Assembly (NCBI RefSeq): GCF_021403115.1
Contig: NZ_JAJSSH010000003.1
Location: forward strand, 310,001 to 374,000
Reading direction: 5' to 3'
DNA length: 64,000 bases
Source: Sphingobium sufflavum
Lineage (GTDB): Bacteria; Pseudomonadota; Alphaproteobacteria; Sphingomonadales; Sphingomonadaceae
Shown here: positions 34,181 through 43,373 of the stretch, in pieces
Numbering within the stretch: position 1 is the stretch's first letter
Layout: each line of letters begins with the position of its first letter
Program-made: the position numbers and the translations under genes
Notes under the pieces: generated by a model
Databases searched by the model: none
What the model was told of the DNA's origin: nothing
What the model saw: only the letters and a program-made list of their open reading frames with translations

Positions 34181-35776
34181 ATGACCGCCCTTGTCGACCG
34201 CGATTATTTCAGCGACCATAGTATCCTGCGCGACCCCTATGCCTATTTCGAGGCGGTGCGGGAAAAGGGGCCGGTCTATCCCCTGCCCGGCCGGGACATC
34301 GTGATCGCCACCGGCTTTGAGGAATCGCTGGAGGTATTGCGGAATACGGAGGATTTCTCTTCTGTCATCGCACCGGGTGGACCGGCGGTGCCCTTGCCGT
34401 TTGAGCCGGTATCGGACGACCTCAGCGCACAGATAGAGGAATATCGCACGGCGTTTGTCGGCGGGGATCTGGTCGTGTCGCTCGACGGGGAAGCGCATGG
34501 CTTCTCCCGCTCCATCCTGAGCCGCCTGTTCACGCCCTCGCGTCTGAAGGCGAACGAGCAGTTCATCAGCGATTTCGCCGACCGGCTGGCGCGGGATGCG
34601 GTGGCGAAGGGCGGGTGCGAATTGATAAAGGAGATCGCCACACCGTTCGTCACGCTGGTCATTGCGGACCTGCTGGGCGTGCCGATTGACGACCGGCAAA
34701 TCTTCATGGACGCAATCGAAGCCGGACCGCCGCCAGGCAGTCTGGACGCGGAGGATGCCTTTTCCGAACATCAGCCATTGGTGTTGATGGGGCTGTATTT
34801 CGCGCAATATGTGGTGGACCGCCGCGCCAATCCGCGCGACGATGTTTTGTCCGAACTATCCGCCAGCACCTTCCCGGACGGATCGACGCCGGATGCCATG
34901 GAGATCGTGCGCCTTGCGACATTCCTGTTCGGTGCGGGGCAGGATACCAGCGCCAAGCTGCTCGGCAACGCCATGCGGTTCATCGTCGACCGGCCGGATT
35001 TGCAACAGGTGTTGCGTGCCGATCCATCGCAGATTCCTGGCTTTCTGGAGGAGGTACTGCGCCTGGAGGGATCGACGAAGATGACCGCGCGGCTGGCCCG
35101 GCGGGATACGCAGGTCGCTGGAGTGCCGATCCCGATCGGTACGAAGGTCATGATCGCACTGGCTGCCGCCAACCGCGACCCGCGCCGTTGGGAAGCGCCG
35201 GACGAGTTCAGGATCGGTCGACCGAAGATCAAGGAGCATCTTGGCTTTGGCCGCGGCGCGCATGTTTGCATCGGCGCGCCTCTCGCCCGTGTCGAGGTGC
35301 AGGCGATATTGGAAAAGCTGCTGGCCTATACGGCGGACATCGACCTGGTCGGGGAAGAGCATGGCGAAAGGAGCGAGCGTCGCCTTGACTATGAGCCGAG
35401 CTTCATCATTCGTGGGTTGGCGAAGATGCATCTGAAGCTGACTCCGGCGGAGTCTTTCTCTCCTGCGTCCGATGCGCAGGTGGACGCGAAGGGCGGGCGA
35501 GGACTGTTCGGCTTCGGACGCAAAAAGGCAGGGGCGGTCCCGGCGGTTCCCTATGCGACTGCGCAGACCAAACTGGGCGTGCTGCTGGCAGACCCGGTGG
35601 CAAAGGCGTTGTTGGACAAGCATTTCCCCGGCGTCAGCGCGGACAAGCGCATCGGGTTGGGCAAGAGCATGACCCTGCGCGCGATACAGTCCTTCGCGGC
35701 GGACATGTTTACCGACGAGGCGCTGGATGCGCTGGACGCAGAGCTTACCGCGCTGGGGCCGCGCGGCGGGAGTTGA
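34181..35776 (+). CDS. Cytochrome P450 with C-terminal unnamed ~70-residue domain
   Basis: This gene encodes 531 residues from the ATG at 34181. Residues of about 1-430 are a bacterial soluble P450: I-helix FLFGAGQDTSAKLL with the acid-alcohol pair region, K-helix ExxR as EVLR, and the haem loop FGRGAHVCIGAPLAR with the thiolate Cys. About 100 residues more than a usual bacterial P450 follow: a Gly/Lys-rich linker (GLFGFGRKKAGAV) and then, from residue 458 (35552-35773), a copy of the domain found alone at 3480 (LGVLLADPVAKALLDKHFPG, KSMTLRAIQSFA). No ferredoxin or reductase domain is visible. The substrate is unknown; adjacency to the rhamnosidase gene is suggestive only. Confidence 0.9.
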   Translation: MTALVDRDYFSDHSILRDPYAYFEAVREKGPVYPLPGRDIVIATGFEESLEVLRNTEDFSSVIAPGGPAVPLPFEPVSDDLSAQIEEYRTAFVGGDLVVSLDGEAHGFSRSILSRLFTPSRLKANEQFISDFADRLARDAVAKGGCELIKEIATPFVTLVIADLLGVPIDDRQIFMDAIEAGPPPGSLDAEDAFSEHQPLVLMGLYFAQYVVDRRANPRDDVLSELSASTFPDGSTPDAMEIVRLATFLFGAGQDTSAKLLGNAMRFIVDRPDLQQVLRADPSQIPGFLEEVLRLEGSTKMTARLARRDTQVAGVPIPIGTKVMIALAAANRDPRRWEAPDEFRIGRPKIKEHLGFGRGAHVCIGAPLARVEVQAILEKLLAYTADIDLVGEEHGERSERRLDYEPSFIIRGLAKMHLKLTPAESFSPASDAQVDAKGGRGLFGFGRKKAGAVPAVPYATAQTKLGVLLADPVAKALLDKHFPGVSADKRIGLGKSMTLRAIQSFAADMFTDEALDALDAELTALGPRGGS

Positions 35777-35798
35777 AGCGGTGACGCGGCGGCGGCGG

Positions 35799-36419
35799 TC
35801 AGCCGCTGGACGAGCCGTCGCCGGTGCGCTCGGCCCGTGCCTCCTCGATCAGGGCATAGGCACCACCCATCAGGCCTGTCACCTCTGCCTCGGCCAGCAC
35901 ATATTGCGGTTCATAGTGCAGGCCGCGTTGGCGCGACCGTTGCCACGCATCGACATATAGAGCCTGGTTCGGGCCAAAGAGCAAATCGATGTGCCGGGCA
36001 AGGCGGGGTGGACCGGCGGGGGAGTAGGCGGCGCGGAACAGCGCGATGTCGGCGACATAGGGGCCGACCATCACCCAGACATGGCCCTGCCAGGCTGGAT
36101 GTGACTGGGCGAACGTCGCCGGGCCATCGAACGGGCGGTGGTCGCCAAGGACAGGCTCCCCCTCCATTGACAGCGTGCCCGCGACGACCTGAACCGGGGC
36201 GCTCAACACACGGTCGAGCTGTACGGCGAAGGCGGCGCTCATGAGGGCGCTGCTATCCGGTCGGGTGGGAAAGACGCGCAGCAGATCGACCGCGCAGGTG
36301 GCGAGAACTGCCCGGTCGGCGTCGCCCATTCGATAGGATTTGAACGCCTTTGCGGCGGCCCAGCCATGGGTTGCGGCGATTAGTTTGCCGAGGTGAACCA
36401 AGTCTTTTGCGGTCGTCAT
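35799..36419 (-). CDS. Uncharacterised protein, possible transglutaminase/papain-like fold
   Basis: This 206-residue protein is convergent with the P450 gene. I do not recognise a named family with confidence. The segment SALMSAAFAVQLDRVLSAPVQVVAGTLSM followed some 40 residues later by GHVWVMVGPYVADIAL resembles, in order and spacing, proteins with a Cys...His...Asp cysteine-peptidase-like core (nucleophile helix, then HxWV, then a D in the next strand). Here the nucleophile position would be Ser or Met rather than Cys. There is no signal peptide or membrane segment. Codon use looks like that of neighbouring genes, so it is probably real. Confidence 0.6.
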   Translation of the reverse strand: MTTAKDLVHLGKLIAATHGWAAAKAFKSYRMGDADRAVLATCAVDLLRVFPTRPDSSALMSAAFAVQLDRVLSAPVQVVAGTLSMEGEPVLGDHRPFDGPATFAQSHPAWQGHVWVMVGPYVADIALFRAAYSPAGPPRLARHIDLLFGPNQALYVDAWQRSRQRGLHYEPQYVLAEAEVTGLMGGAYALIEEARAERTGDGSSSG

Positions 36420-36662
36420 CGCGCCTCCTAGCGCCCGTCCGCCGGAGAGGCCAGAGCAATCCCTGTCAGAGAGCCACTGATATGGTTCCCTGCATCAAGG
36501 CGGTTGCGCCCGCCCGTCTCGCATCTATGGTCCCGTCCATCCCAAAGCCCGTTATCATCAAACCGTCATCAAACGCCGTCTAGGATGTAGGCACGTCCGA
36601 CAAGGATGACCCGCCGTCCTGCGGCCCACTCTCCCCATTTCATATATGGATGAATTGCCCTC

Positions 36663-37289
36663 GTGCCCGACGCATCGACCGTTGCACTTTCGATCATCGA
36701 GACGGGTCGCCGCCTCGATTCCCGTGGGCTGGCACCTGCGACCGCCGGAAATTATTCGGCACGACTGGACAGCGGTGAGATACTCATCACCGCGTCTGGC
36801 ACGCACAAGGGGCGGTTGACCGAGGCGCAACTGATGCGGGTCGCACCCGACGGCACGCCGATAGATGCTGGCAAGTCCTCCGCAGAGACGTTGCTGCACT
36901 GCCTCGTTTATGCGGTGGACGCGACGGTAGGCGCGGTGCTGCACACCCATTCGGTGGCCGGAACCGTGCTGACCCGCGCGCTGGCGGGTTCAGGCGGCAT
37001 TGAATTGGAGGGTTATGAGCTGTTGAAGGTGTTTCCCGGTGTTGCCACGCATGATGCGCGGGTGGTCCTGCCGCTGGTCGACAATAGCCAGGACATGCTC
37101 GCGCTGGCGGCGGAATTGCGGCCGTTGCTGGAGGCGCAGGAACGCTTGCTGCCCGCCTTCTATATCGCGGGGCATGGCCTCTACGCCTGGGGACCAACCA
37201 TCGAGGCGGCGGAGAATATCGTGGAAGGCTGCGAATTCCTGCTCGCCTGCGCCTGGGAGGAATGGAAGCTGAAAGGAGCGGGCCGATGA
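36663..37289 (+). CDS. mtnB: Methylthioribulose-1-phosphate dehydratase
   Basis: This 208-residue protein has a GTG start and belongs to the class II aldolase/adducin fold. Landmarks are RGLAPATAGNYSARL, ITASGTHKGRLTEAQL, the metal-binding HTHSVAGTVL and a later His in YIAGHGLYAWG, with ELEGYELLKVF as the family-specific stretch. It dehydrates 5-methylthioribulose 1-phosphate in methionine salvage. It is the first gene of a tight five-gene mtn operon and overlaps mtnD by four bases. Confidence 0.92.
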   Translation: MPDASTVALSIIETGRRLDSRGLAPATAGNYSARLDSGEILITASGTHKGRLTEAQLMRVAPDGTPIDAGKSSAETLLHCLVYAVDATVGAVLHTHSVAGTVLTRALAGSGGIELEGYELLKVFPGVATHDARVVLPLVDNSQDMLALAAELRPLLEAQERLLPAFYIAGHGLYAWGPTIEAAENIVEGCEFLLACAWEEWKLKGAGR

Positions 37290-37837
37290 CCGCGCTGGCC
37301 CTGTATGACGATCGGCCGCCCCATGCGCCGCACGGGACGATCATAGACCGGGATGCCATTGCCGTGGCTCTCGCCCCGGCGGGGGTACGGCTGGAGCAGT
37401 GGGACGCCTGCGCTATTCTGCCGTCGGACGCGGACGATGCCGCAATCTTGTCGGCCTATGGTGCTGATGTGGCGCGGCTGAAGGCGGCGGGCGGATACCA
37501 GAGCTGCGATGTCGTGCGTTTGACCCCCCACCATCCTCAACGAGTGGAAATGCGTGCCAAATTCCTCGCCGAGCATGTGCATGACGATGATGAAGTGCGC
37601 TTTTTTGTCGAGGGATCGGGTCTCTTCTACATCCGCGCGAACGGCGCGGTGATGGCGCTGGAATGTACCGCGGGCGACCTGATCGTGTTGCCAGCGGGCA
37701 CGCATCACTGGTTCGATACGGGTGCAGAGCCGCATTTTACGGCCATCCGGCTGTTCACCACGCCCGATGGCTGGGTCGCGCGCTTCACCGGGGATGAGAT
37801 CGCCAAGGCCATCCCCTTGTATGATGGCGCGCTGTGA
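37286..37837 (+). CDS. mtnD: Acireductone dioxygenase (ARD)
   Basis: This gene encodes 183 residues from the ATG at 37286 that overlaps the mtnB stop. It is a cupin with the metal ligands in [15 protein letters not shown] and in the later [12 protein letters not shown] segment. It oxidises acireductone to the 2-keto acid precursor of methionine plus formate (Fe form), or off-pathway products with nickel. The substrate is normally supplied by MtnC, whose gene immediately downstream is interrupted. Confidence 0.93.
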   Translation: MTALALYDDRPPHAPHGTIIDRDAIAVALAPAGVRLEQWDACAILPSDADDAAILSAYGADVARLKAAGGYQSCDVVRLTPHHPQRVEMRAKFLAEHVHDDDEVRFFVEGSGLFYIRANGAVMALECTAGDLIVLPAGTHHWFDTGAEPHFTAIRLFTTPDGWVARFTGDEIAKAIPLYDGAL

Positions 37838-38541
37838 TCGCGCGCCGTACCCCGCCCTGGATGCCGCGCGCTATCGTCACTGACATTGAGGGGACGACGT
37901 CGAGCATCGCCTTTGTCCATGAGGTGCTGTTTCCCTATTCCCGTGAGCGGCTGGCGGACTTCGTAGCCGGGCATCCGCGCGAAGTTGCCCCGATACTGGA
38001 TGCGGTACGGGTGTAAGCTGGCGAAAGGTTGGACGAGGCGGGTTGCATCGCGCGCCTGCTGGAATGGCATGACGCAGACCGCAAGATCGGCCCGCTCAAG
38101 CAGTTGCAGGGGCTGATCTGGGCGGAGGGTTATGCGAATCGCGCCTATACCGGTCATGTTTATGATGATGCGGCGGCGGGGTTGTGGCGCTGGCATGGAG
38201 CGGGCCTATCTCTCCATGTCTATTCCTCCGGCTCCGTGGCGGCGCAGAAGCTGTTGTTCGGCTGGAGCGATCATGGCGACCTGACCCCGTTATTCACTGG
38301 TCATTTCGACACGGCGATCGGCGGCAAGCGGGAGGAGCGCGCCTATCATGCCATCGCCGCCACGCTGGGCCTGCCGCCCCACGACATCCTGTTTTTGTCG
38401 GACACGCCGGAAGAACTGGCTGCGGCGCGCGGCGCTGGCCTGTCCGTGATCCTGCTGGCGCGGGATGGCCAGCCGGTGACCGATGCCTATCCGGTCGCGA
38501 CCAGTTTTGACGACATCCTTCCTCTGGACATCGACGCATGA
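37834..38541 (+). pseudogene. mtnC: Acireductone synthase (enolase-phosphatase E1), interrupted by an in-frame stop
   Basis: The frame opens with a GTG at 37834 (GTGA overlap with mtnD; an ATG at 37861 is an alternative). It carries the HAD nucleophile motif [10 protein letters not shown], then reaches TAA at 38014-38016 after about 60 codons. The same frame continues past the stop with clear MtnC sequence to 38541: RLLEWHDADRK, LQGLIWAEGY, VYSSGSVAAQKLLFG and FLSDTPEELAAA. No frameshift is involved. A single base change (for example GAA to TAA) explains it. The downstream fragment has no good start and lacks the nucleophile Asp, so an active enzyme is unlikely unless the stop is read through or is a sequencing error. 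Confidence 0.9.
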
Positions 38542-39779
38542 GCTATACCCCGCTGGACGAGGGGAGCGTTGCCTCCTTTCTCGCCACGATACCCACCATC
38601 GCCAAACGACTGGGCGGGTCGCCGGACCAGTGGACGGTGCGGGAAGTGGGTGACGGTAACCTCAACGTCGTCTTCCTCGTCACCGGGCAGGAGGGCGGCG
38701 TGGCGGCCAAGCAGGCGCTCCCCTATGTGCGGCTGGTCGGGGAAAGCTGGCCGCTGCCCCTGTCGCGCGCCTATTATGAGCGGCTGGCGCTGGCCGATCA
38801 GGCGCGGTGGGCGCCGGACCGCGTGCCCGCGCTGTTGCACCATGACGATGTCATGGCGCTGACCGTCATGGAACTGCTGCGGTCCCATCGCACTCTGCGC
38901 GGCGCGCTGGCCGAGGGGGAGCGATATCCGCTGCTTGCCGGGCATCTGGCGGAATTTCTGGCGGATACATTATTCTTTACATCGGACATCGCCATGCCGG
39001 TGGTCGAGAAGAAGGCGCGTATCGCCGCCTATCTGGGCAATACGGCGATGTGCCGGATCAGCGAAGACCTGATCTTCGACGAGCCTTTCTTCGATGCGCC
39101 AATGAACCATCATACGCCGGGACTGGAGGATGTGGTTGCGGCCTTTTGCGTGGACGTGCCGCTACGCTTGGCCGCGCAGGGGATGAAGGCACGCTTCCTC
39201 GCCGCGCCGGAAGCGTTGCTGCATGGCGACCTCCATACCGGTTCGGTCATGGTGACAGAAGCGGACACGAAGATTATTGACCCTGAGTTTGCCTTCTACG
39301 GTCCCATCGGTTTCGATGTCGGCATGCTATTGGCAAACCTGTGGATGGCCTGTCTCGCGCAACCCGGCCAACGGCCCGGCAGGAGCATGGATGGCTTGCT
39401 GCTCGATCAGGCAGCTACCCTTTGGAATGGTTTTGCGACCCGTTTTGCGGGGCATTGGCGCGCGTTGGAACGAGATGCGGATCATGGCTCGCTCCATGCG
39501 CTGGGCCGTGGGGACGCCGATCTGCGTGAAGCGGCGATAGCGGAGCGGCTGGCGGCGATCTGGCAGGATGCGCTGGGCTTTGCGGGGTGTGAGGTCATCC
39601 GCCGCATCCTCGGCCTTGCCCATGTTGCGGATTTCGAGACTATTGTGGACGAGGCAATGCGCGCAGTGTGCGAGCGGCGGGCGTTGCATCTTGGCTGGGC
39701 GCTGCTCGTCGAACGGGATGCCTTCCCGGACGCGGCGGCCGTGGCGCAGGCCATATTGCGGGAGTCGGCCGGCGCATGA
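38538..39779 (+). CDS. mtnK: S-methyl-5-thioribose kinase
   Basis: This 413-residue protein has an aminoglycoside-phosphotransferase-like kinase fold: EVGDGNLNVVFLVTG near the N-terminus, the catalytic loop LLHGDLHTGSVMV and the metal-binding DPEFAFYGPIGFD. It phosphorylates methylthioribose. It begins inside the mtnC 3' end (ATGA overlap) and overlaps mtnA by four bases. Its frame is intact, so the mtnC stop is isolated within the operon, though it could have polar effects. Confidence 0.92.
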   Translation: MSYTPLDEGSVASFLATIPTIAKRLGGSPDQWTVREVGDGNLNVVFLVTGQEGGVAAKQALPYVRLVGESWPLPLSRAYYERLALADQARWAPDRVPALLHHDDVMALTVMELLRSHRTLRGALAEGERYPLLAGHLAEFLADTLFFTSDIAMPVVEKKARIAAYLGNTAMCRISEDLIFDEPFFDAPMNHHTPGLEDVVAAFCVDVPLRLAAQGMKARFLAAPEALLHGDLHTGSVMVTEADTKIIDPEFAFYGPIGFDVGMLLANLWMACLAQPGQRPGRSMDGLLLDQAATLWNGFATRFAGHWRALERDADHGSLHALGRGDADLREAAIAERLAAIWQDALGFAGCEVIRRILGLAHVADFETIVDEAMRAVCERRALHLGWALLVERDAFPDAAAVAQAILRESAGA

Positions 39780-40861
39780 AGATCGCGGGAGAAAGTAGCC
39801 GGTCGATCTGGCTGGAGGAGGACGGCTGGACAGTCGGAATCTTCGATCAGCGCCGCCTGCCCTGGGCGCTGGAAAGGATGTGCCTGCGCACCGCCGATGA
39901 CGCTTTCTACGCCATTGCCGACATGGCGACGCGCGGGGCGCCGCTGATCGGGGCTGTGGCAGCCTATGGGCTGGCGCTGGCGTTGCGCGTGGACGGCGGC
40001 GATGCGGCGCTGGAGGCGGCCTTTGCACGGCTGGCGACGGCGCGGCCGACCGCTATCAATCTGTTCTGGGCGTTAGAGCGCGTGCGGCGCGTAGTCGCGC
40101 CTTTGGCGTCGGACGAACGCGCCGCCGCTGCCTACGCCGAAGCGGCGCGATTGTGCGATGAAGATGTGGCGGTCAACCGGGCCATCGGCGACGCGGGCCT
40201 GCCGCTGATCCGCGAGATTGCGCGAGCCAAGGGCGGTGCGCCCGTCAATATCCTGACCCATTGCAATGCGGGCTGGCTGGCGACGGTGGATTGGGGCACG
40301 GCGACCGCGCCCCTCTATCGCGCGCATGACGAGGGGATAGGCTTGCATGTGTGGGTGGATGAGACGCGCCCCCGAAATCAGGGCGCGCTGACCGCATTCG
40401 AACTGGCGGAGCATGGCGTGCCGCACAGTCTGATCGTGGATAATGCGGGCGGCCTGCTGATGCAGCAGGGACAGGTCGACATGGTGATTGTCGGCACCGA
40501 CCGGGTGACCGCCAATGGCGATGTCTGCAACAAGATCGGCACCTATCTGAAGGCGCTGGCGGCACAGGCGCATGGCGTGCCTTTTTATGTTGCACTACCG
40601 TCCGGCACCTATGACCCCGCGACGCCGGATGGGGGGAGCGTGCCAATTGAGGAACGATCCGGCGACGAGGTGTGCTTCATCACCGGGCCGGACGATGCCG
40701 GTGTGCCAACGCGGGTCCGGGTGACGGGATCGCCTGCTCACAATCCGGCATTCGACATCACCCCGACTGCGCTGGTGACGGGTTATGTGACGGAGGCGGG
40801 CCTGCTGGCCGGACCGGCCGATCTGGCACGGATGTTTGCCCTGTCGACGGAAAAGGTCTGA
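39776..40861 (+). CDS. mtnA: S-methyl-5-thioribose-1-phosphate isomerase
   Basis: This gene encodes 361 residues from the ATG at 39776. Signatures of the MtnA/eIF2B-like fold include DMATRGAPLIGAVAAYG, ILTHCNAGWLAT with the catalytic Cys, VWVDETRPRNQG and DMVIVGTDRVTANGDVCNKIGTY with the catalytic Asp. It converts methylthioribose 1-phosphate to the ribulose form that MtnB uses. It is the last gene of the operon and is convergent, eight bases apart, with the outer-membrane efflux gene. Confidence 0.93.
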   Translation: MKIAGESSRSIWLEEDGWTVGIFDQRRLPWALERMCLRTADDAFYAIADMATRGAPLIGAVAAYGLALALRVDGGDAALEAAFARLATARPTAINLFWALERVRRVVAPLASDERAAAAYAEAARLCDEDVAVNRAIGDAGLPLIREIARAKGGAPVNILTHCNAGWLATVDWGTATAPLYRAHDEGIGLHVWVDETRPRNQGALTAFELAEHGVPHSLIVDNAGGLLMQQGQVDMVIVGTDRVTANGDVCNKIGTYLKALAAQAHGVPFYVALPSGTYDPATPDGGSVPIEERSGDEVCFITGPDDAGVPTRVRVTGSPAHNPAFDITPTALVTGYVTEAGLLAGPADLARMFALSTEKV

Positions 40862-40868
40862 ACCTCGT

Positions 40869-42275
40869 TTAGCGTTGCCAGCCGCCGCCGAGCGCGAGGA
40901 AAAGGTTGATCTGGTCCTGCAAAAGCTGCGTCTTCGCGCCGGCGTTCTGCGCCTGTGCTGCGGCGAGGCTGCGTTGGGCGTCGAGCAGGGACAGGAAATC
41001 GCCGCGGCCGAAGCGGAACAGTCGCCCAGCCTGCGCGGCGGACAATGCGGCGCTGGTCTGCGCGCGCGAAAGGGCATCGGCGCGTTGGGCGTTGCGGCGA
41101 TAGATTTCCAATGCGCTCTCCGTTTGGCGTAGCGCCTCCAGCACCGTGCCGTCGAAGGTGGCGAGATCGGCCTGTATCTGTGCATCGGCTCCGACGATTC
41201 GGGCGCGGACGATGGGGCGGTTGGGAAAGCTCCAGTTCAGCAAGGGACCGAAGCTGAACCCGACGGCGGTGCCCGAACCCAGTGTCCGTAGTGGTCCCGT
41301 CAACCCGACGGATCCGCCGATGCTGATTTGCGGATAAAGGTCTGCCATGGCGACGCCGAGCCGCGCGGTGTCCGCTGCGATGGCCCGCTCCGCTTGCCGG
41401 ATGTCAGGACGGCGACGGATGAGCGCCGCGCCATCGCCCACCGGCAGCGGTTGCGCCAGCGACGGCAGGGTAGCGCAATCTGCGACGTCGGCGGGATAGT
41501 CAGCGGGAGGACGGCCAGTCAGTGTGGCGAGCAGGTATAGCCCGGTCTGTCGCTCCGTCGCGAAGGCGGGTAGGGTCGCCTCGCTGCTTTCCACTGCCGA
41601 GCGCGCGCGACTGACGTCGAAGGCGGTGCCGCGCCCGCCGTGTGCAAGGCGCTGCGTGGCGTCGAGCGTCCGGCGTTGCAGGGTGACGATCTGTCGGTTC
41701 ACGCCCATCGCATAGTTGGCGGCGCAAACCTGCGCATAGGCTTTGGCGGTCGCGGCGGCGACGCCAACGCGCACATAGTCACGCGCTGCGACGCTGGCCT
41801 CCACATCCGCCGTGCTGGCCTGAATCGCGCGGCGGATACGGCCGTTGAGATCGAGCGGATAACTGGCGCCGAGGCCGAGATCATAGCCGACAGAGCCGGG
41901 CAAGGTCGCTCCGGTGGCGGAGGGACGGGCGAGGCTGACGTCGCCTTCGACAGACGTGTTGATCGTGCGGCCGGCTTCCGCCTCTCGAAGGATAGCCTGT
42001 GCGCGGACGATGGTGGCGTCGGCGACGCGCAGGTCGGTATTGGCGGAGAGTGCCTGCTCGACCAGCGCGTCAAGACGCGGGTCTTTATAGAGCCGCCACC
42101 AGTGGTCGGGGAGCGGTGCATCTATGGTAAGGGGTGATCCCTGCGCCGAGTGGAAAGCGTCCTGCGCTGCGGGCAGGGTGGCGGCAGACCGGGTCGACGG
42201 ATGATAGTCCGGCCCCGCCGTCGCGCAGGCCGTGAGGGTCAGGGCGATCAGGGGTACGAGATGGCGGTTATGCAT
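40869..42275 (-). CDS. Outer-membrane efflux lipoprotein, NodT/OMF family
   Basis: This 468-residue protein has a lipoprotein signal with a lipobox ending LTAC. It is a TolC-like outer-membrane factor with two OEP repeats: PDHWWRLYKDPRLDALVEQAL at the start, RRRPDIRQAERAIAADTARLGVAMADLYPQISI in the middle and FRFGRGDFLSLLDAQRSLAAAQ near the end. It is the exit duct of the tripartite pump encoded upstream, and is the last gene of the marR-FUSC-DUF1656-HlyD-OMF operon, with an 8-base overlap with the adaptor gene. Confidence 0.92.
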   Translation of the reverse strand: MHNRHLVPLIALTLTACATAGPDYHPSTRSAATLPAAQDAFHSAQGSPLTIDAPLPDHWWRLYKDPRLDALVEQALSANTDLRVADATIVRAQAILREAEAGRTINTSVEGDVSLARPSATGATLPGSVGYDLGLGASYPLDLNGRIRRAIQASTADVEASVAARDYVRVGVAAATAKAYAQVCAANYAMGVNRQIVTLQRRTLDATQRLAHGGRGTAFDVSRARSAVESSEATLPAFATERQTGLYLLATLTGRPPADYPADVADCATLPSLAQPLPVGDGAALIRRRPDIRQAERAIAADTARLGVAMADLYPQISIGGSVGLTGPLRTLGSGTAVGFSFGPLLNWSFPNRPIVRARIVGADAQIQADLATFDGTVLEALRQTESALEIYRRNAQRADALSRAQTSAALSAAQAGRLFRFGRGDFLSLLDAQRSLAAAQAQNAGAKTQLLQDQINLFLALGGGWQR

Positions 42276-43161
42276 GGCGGCAGCGCCCCGCCGAGGTCAT
42301 CGGTTCGACGCTGACCGTGGCTGTGCGGCCCGCGATCAGACGGATGTCCGATGGCACTGTGCCCAGCTTCACACGCACCGGGATACGCTGGGCCAGACGC
42401 ACCCAGGAAAAGGTTGGCTCGACCGTCGGGAGCAGATTGCTGCTATCACTGCGGCTGCTGTCGTTGATGCCATAGGCGATGCTGTCCACCCGGCCATGCA
42501 GGTCCGTCGCCTCGCCCATCAGCCGCACCATTACCGGCGCGCCGATGCAGATGAGCGGCAGCTTCGTTTCCTCGAAATAGCCCTCGACGCGGAGGCTGTC
42601 CCGGTCGACCAGCGCCATTGCCTGCTTGCCCGCCGCGACATAGTCGCCGGGGTGGAGGTCGAGGTTGGTGACAGTGCCGTTCACGGAGGCAAGAACCCGC
42701 GTGCGGCGAAGGTCCAGCGCGGCACCCTCGCGAGCGGTGATGGCTTCGGCGAGGGCGGCCTGTGCGGTGGCGACGCGGGCGACATTCTGCTCATGCGCTT
42801 CCGCAGCGACCAGATCGCCCAGCGCGAGGTCGCGGGTCGCCTCCCGCCGTGCCTGGTTGAGCGTGGCGCGGGCGCTGGCAATGCGGGCGTTGGCCTGATC
42901 CAGAGCCAGCGCATAGCGGGGCCGGTCGATGATAAAGAGGAGATCGCCCGCCCGTACCGCCTGATTGTCCTGCACGGAGACGCTGGTGACGAGGCCGCCG
43001 ATGTCGGGTGTCACCCGCACCACATCAGCGCGCACCCGGCCATCTCGCGTCCAGGGGCTTCGCTCATAATGGTTCCACATCCACAGCGCGACGAGGATGG
43101 CGAGGACCACGATCAGGATGGTGGCGGCGCTGCGGATCAGCGGGGCGATCAGGCGGTTCAT
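42268..43161 (-). CDS. HlyD/AaeA-type periplasmic adaptor of the efflux pump
   Basis: This 297-residue membrane-fusion protein has one N-terminal transmembrane helix (LIRSAATILIVVLAILVALWMW). A biotinyl-lipoyl-like half-motif VTPDIGGLVTSVSVQDNQAVRAGDLLFIID follows, then a helical hairpin and the second half-motif NGTVTNLDLHPGDYVAAGKQAMALVD. Its partner is the FUSC permease, as in the AaeAB aromatic-acid exporter. It overlaps the DUF1656 gene by four bases. Confidence 0.92.
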   Translation of the reverse strand: MNRLIAPLIRSAATILIVVLAILVALWMWNHYERSPWTRDGRVRADVVRVTPDIGGLVTSVSVQDNQAVRAGDLLFIIDRPRYALALDQANARIASARATLNQARREATRDLALGDLVAAEAHEQNVARVATAQAALAEAITAREGAALDLRRTRVLASVNGTVTNLDLHPGDYVAAGKQAMALVDRDSLRVEGYFEETKLPLICIGAPVMVRLMGEATDLHGRVDSIAYGINDSSRSDSSNLLPTVEPTFSWVRLAQRIPVRVKLGTVPSDIRLIAGRTATVSVEPMTSAGRCRHA

Positions 43162-43373
43162 AGACGATATCCCAGGAACGGAACGAGCCAGGCGAGGAGG
43201 CCAAAGACCAGAATGAACAGGCTGGGGTCGACCAGCGCGCGATAGGCGACGAAGCGGTAAAGGCCGAACGCGGCGACGATCCGCGTTAATCCGGCGGACA
43301 GGATCAGCGCCGCGATGGCGAGGAGGAGGAGGGTGGGCACGAAGACCCCACCGATAGCCGTTTCACCGATCAT
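43158..43373 (-). CDS. DUF1656 small inner-membrane protein
   Basis: This 71-residue protein has two hydrophobic helices (PTLLLLAIAALILSAGL and LFILVFGLLAWLVPFLG). Small DUF1656 proteins regularly lie between FUSC permeases and HlyD adaptors (AaeX type). Their role in the exporter is not established. It overlaps both neighbours by four bases. Confidence 0.9.
   Translation of the reverse strand: MIGETAIGGVFVPTLLLLAIAALILSAGLTRIVAAFGLYRFVAYRALVDPSLFILVFGLLAWLVPFLGYRL

Noticed and set aside
36420-36662. Possible SAM-sensing riboswitch upstream of the methionine salvage operon
   Set aside because: No stem-loop/pseudoknot arrangement matching SAM-II or SAM-I could be recognised by eye in the 240-bp leader; only weak local pairings are present.
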